Shown: in pieces, positions 6,125 to 6,169 of the stretch
Layout: each line of letters starts with the position of its first letter
Numbering within the stretch: the first letter of the stretch is position 1
Program-made: the position numbers and the translations under genes
The notes under the pieces: generated by a model
Databases searched by the model: none
Told to the model about the DNA's origin: nothing
What the model saw: only the letters and a program-made list of their open reading frames with translations
NCBI GenBank assembly: GCA_018065025.1
Contig: JAGHUB010000009.1
Location: 1-6,169 of the forward strand
From: Candidatus Equihabitans merdae
Lineage (GTDB): Bacteria; Bacillota; Clostridia; Lachnospirales; Lachnospiraceae
DNA: 6,169 nt
Direction of reading: 5' to 3'

Positions 6125-6169
6125 CTAATAATGTGGCAGATGAAATGCTTTCATATTATAGTGATATAA

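Larger units (their letters stand above)
5982..6169. other. Upstream non-coding region of the L,D-transpeptidase gene
   Basis: Strongly AT-rich. Besides the promoter and direct repeats listed separately, it holds an inverted repeat ATGAAA-TGC-TTTCAT (6140-6154). It also has a perfect minus-strand -10 hexamer TATAAT (6160-6155), whose -35 would fall beyond the window edge at about 6178-6183. An 8-bp palindrome TACATGTA (5995-6002) lies in the inferred leader. No real gene was found; the only ATG-initiated minus-strand frame (from 6154) has nine codons and no ribosome site. Confidence 0.5.

Noticed and set aside
6125..6154. Nine-codon leader-peptide-like frame (MKAFHLPHY) upstream of the L,D-transpeptidase
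   Set aside because: There is no Shine-Dalgarno sequence, the ATG overlaps a -10-like sequence, and no attenuator hairpin follows. The codon composition gives no attenuation logic.

Overview
The window looks like chromosomal DNA from a Gram-positive anaerobe of the Bacillota, most likely a gut or rumen Clostridia member (Lachnospiraceae-like). The evidence is a pyrophosphatase of the clostridial CBS-DRTGG type, a secreted protein with BspA-type leucine-rich and ricin-type lectin modules, a choline-binding-like wall-binding segment, strong purine-rich ribosome sites, and AT-rich spacers between moderate-GC genes. Genus-level placement is not possible by eye.

All four genes lie on the minus strand, so transcription runs from right to left. 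In that order: (1) 6169-5971 is an AT-rich promoter region with a plausible sigma-A promoter and a 20-bp-phased direct repeat. (2) 5970-2662 encodes a 1102-residue exported protein: signal peptide, BspA-like leucine-rich region, four ricin-type beta-trefoils in tandem, a Trp/Tyr-rich wall-binding-like segment, a YkuD L,D-transpeptidase domain with an intact His...SHGCMR active site, and an aromatic tail. It ends at a strong intrinsic terminator with a GAAA loop. (3) 2533-2081 encodes D-aminoacyl-tRNA deacylase (dtd). (4) 1911-247 encodes a family II manganese-dependent inorganic pyrophosphatase with a regulatory CBS-DRTGG-CBS insert. (5) 101-1 is the start of a flavin-reductase-like protein cut by the window edge.

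Three of the genes are ordinary housekeeping functions: tRNA proofreading, pyrophosphate removal and probably a flavin-dependent redox protein. The large L,D-transpeptidase is the accessory and most interesting element. It appears to be a separate transcription unit, with its own promoter and terminator, and it probably anchors on or remodels the cell wall or a glycan-coated surface. No mobile elements, CRISPR arrays, tRNAs or rRNAs were seen.
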